Below, piece by piece: positions 4,533 through 5,138 of a DNA stretch of 5,138 nt (position 1 is its first letter; the number at the start of each line of letters is the position of its first letter). Below the pieces are notes generated by a model. It saw nothing but the letters and a program-made list of their open reading frames with translations, ran no database searches and had not been told where the DNA came from. The position numbers were made by a program, and so were the translations under genes. Source of the stretch: an uncultured bacterium (GTDB taxonomy: Bacteria > Patescibacteriota > Minisyncoccia > Phycocordibacterales > UBA5272); NCBI GenBank assembly GCA_903834855.1, contig CAILKS010000014.1, positions 1 to 5,138 of the forward strand, read 5' to 3'.

Positions 4533-4560
4533 AAACTAGAAACTGGAAACTAAAAACTAT
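4533..4560 (+). repeat. AAACTNN heptamer tract upstream of typA
   Basis: Four perfect-register units, AAACTAG, AAACTGG, AAACTAA and AAACTAT, occupy the 28 bases ending 5 nt before the typA ATG. A degraded unit (TTTCTGG, 4526-4532) lies before them, and an isolated AAACTAT lies at 4503-4509. The first five bases are invariant and only the last two vary. The same unit is found at 1-21 inside iscS. The tract takes the place of a ribosome-binding site: no AGGAG-like sequence is present upstream of typA. Confidence 0.75.
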
Positions 4561-4565
4561 TCATC

Positions 4566-5138
4566 ATGCAACAAGAAATTCGTAACATCGCTATTATCGC
4601 TCACGTTGACCACGGCAAGACTACACTCACAGATGGTCTTATGAAGCAGTGTGGTGTTGGTGTTGAAGGTCAAACAATGGACTCTAATCCAATGGAAAAA
4701 GAGCGTGGTATTACGATTACTGCTAAGAATACTTCTGTTCCATATAAAGGTGTAAAGATAAATATTTTGGATACTCCAGGTCACGCGGATTTCGGTTCTG
4801 AGGTTGAACGTGTTTTACGTTCTATTGACTGTGTGTTGCTCGTTGTAGATGCACAAGAAGGTCCTATGCCACAAACTCGTTTCGTATTAAAGAAGTCTCT
4901 TGAACTTGGTATTAAGCCAATTGTTGTTATAAATAAAATTGATAAGCCAGCAGCGGACGCAAAGAAAGTTCATGATGAAGTTTTTGAATTATTTATGGAA
5001 TTAGGTGCTAATGATGAACAATTAGATTTTACAACTGTATATGCTATTGGTCGCCAAGGTATTGCAATGAGAAGTATGGATGATGAAAAGAAAGATTTAA
5101 CTCCATTATTGGATGTGATTCTTGAAAAAGTTCCAAAG
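4566..5138 (+). CDS. typA: Translational GTPase TypA/BipA (3' part missing)
   Basis: The product is a ribosome-associated GTPase of the EF-G/LepA superfamily that aids 50S subunit assembly and translation under stress such as cold. Only the first 191 residues are in the window; full-length TypA has about 600. The G domain is intact so far: P-loop A-H-V-D-H-G-K-T (12-19), the switch I segment M-D-S-N-P-M-E-K-E-R-G-I-T-I (38-51), D-T-P-G-H (69-73) and N-K-I-D (123-126). The flanking text E-G-P-M-P-Q-T-R-F-V-L and G-A-N-D-E-Q-L-D-F is TypA-specific and excludes EF-G, LepA and EF-Tu. The G5 region reads V-Y-A-I-G-R, where TypA usually has Y-A-S-G or Y-A-S-A. The start M-Q-Q-E-I-R-N-I-A-I-I-A matches the family N-terminus. 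No Shine-Dalgarno is present; a heptamer repeat sits there instead. Confidence 0.96.
   Translation, partial: MQQEIRNIAIIAHVDHGKTTLTDGLMKQCGVGVEGQTMDSNPMEKERGITITAKNTSVPYKGVKINILDTPGHADFGSEVERVLRSIDCVLLVVDAQEGPMPQTRFVLKKSLELGIKPIVVINKIDKPAADAKKVHDEVFELFMELGANDEQLDFTTVYAIGRQGIAMRSMDDEKKDLTPLLDVILEKVPK

Larger units (their letters stand above)
4165..4565. other. 400-nt intergenic region between the peptidase and typA
   Basis: No conventional protein gene is visible on either strand. From left to right it holds a minus-oriented terminator (4167-4196), an inverted repeat (4205-4230), about 100 nt of unassigned sequence, a + strand terminator-like hairpin (4338-4370), a palindrome (4391-4404), an extended -10 (4440-4448), a strong 37-nt hairpin (4460-4496) and a heptamer tract (4533-4560). 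The paired hairpins suggest an untranslated transcript on one or both strands between about 4200 and 4400. TTGTATCC occurs twice there (4275-4282 and 4315-4322). The only minus-strand ORF worth naming is 4219-4284, 21 residues beginning M-D-T-R-N-D-G-R and ending Q-I-V-I-L, without a Shine-Dalgarno. Confidence 0.6.

Noticed and set aside
4533..4560. CRISPR array or telomere-like repeat
   Set aside because: The units are 7 nt with no spacers, so this is not CRISPR. AAACTNN differs from known telomere repeats and is internal to the contig.
4557..4784. 75-codon open frame on the minus strand
   Set aside because: It is antisense to the conserved TypA G domain, whose motifs fix the + strand reading.

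Overview
The window is AT-rich bacterial DNA, with every recognisable gene on the + strand. It looks like a Candidate Phyla Radiation / Patescibacteria genome, probably of the Parcubacteria group; this is inference. The grounds are a cysteine desulfurase with the lysine motif N-G-S-K in place of S-x-H-K, almost no Shine-Dalgarno sequences, extended -10 promoters without clear -35 boxes, and a degenerate AAACTNN heptamer repeat that occurs both in a gene and between genes. TGA acts as a normal stop (end of iscS), so the Gracilibacteria/SR1 code is not in use.

Layout. Positions 1-1806 hold a tightly overlapping iron-sulfur cluster operon: the 3' two-thirds of a cysteine desulfurase (iscS/nifS type), an IscU/NifU-like scaffold, and a FAD/NAD(P)H oxidoreductase of the ferredoxin-NADP reductase family. 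Desulfurase and scaffold are the minimal sulfur-donor and assembly pair. The flavoprotein is well placed to supply electrons for cluster assembly, but that role is inferred from position only.

Positions 1807-2148 have no conventional gene. I read them as two tandem promoter / structured RNA / terminator units (about 1851-2007 and 2024-2148). In each, the terminator U-tract runs straight into the extended -10 of the next unit. The units share a motif of about 28 nt. The first also contains an 18-codon ORF rich in Cys and Trp codons. The last promoter fires almost on top of the start codon of an M3-family zinc oligopeptidase (2167-4164), so that mRNA is probably leaderless or nearly so.

Positions 4165-4565 are a second non-coding stretch. 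It contains a terminator whose T-run suits the minus strand, a 9-bp inverted repeat, a + strand terminator-like hairpin, a 14-bp palindrome, an extended -10 element, a very strong 37-nt hairpin and a heptamer repeat tract. The tract abuts the start codon of typA/bipA, a ribosome-associated translational GTPase that runs off the end of the window. The two RNA units and the heptamer repeat are the least explained content here.
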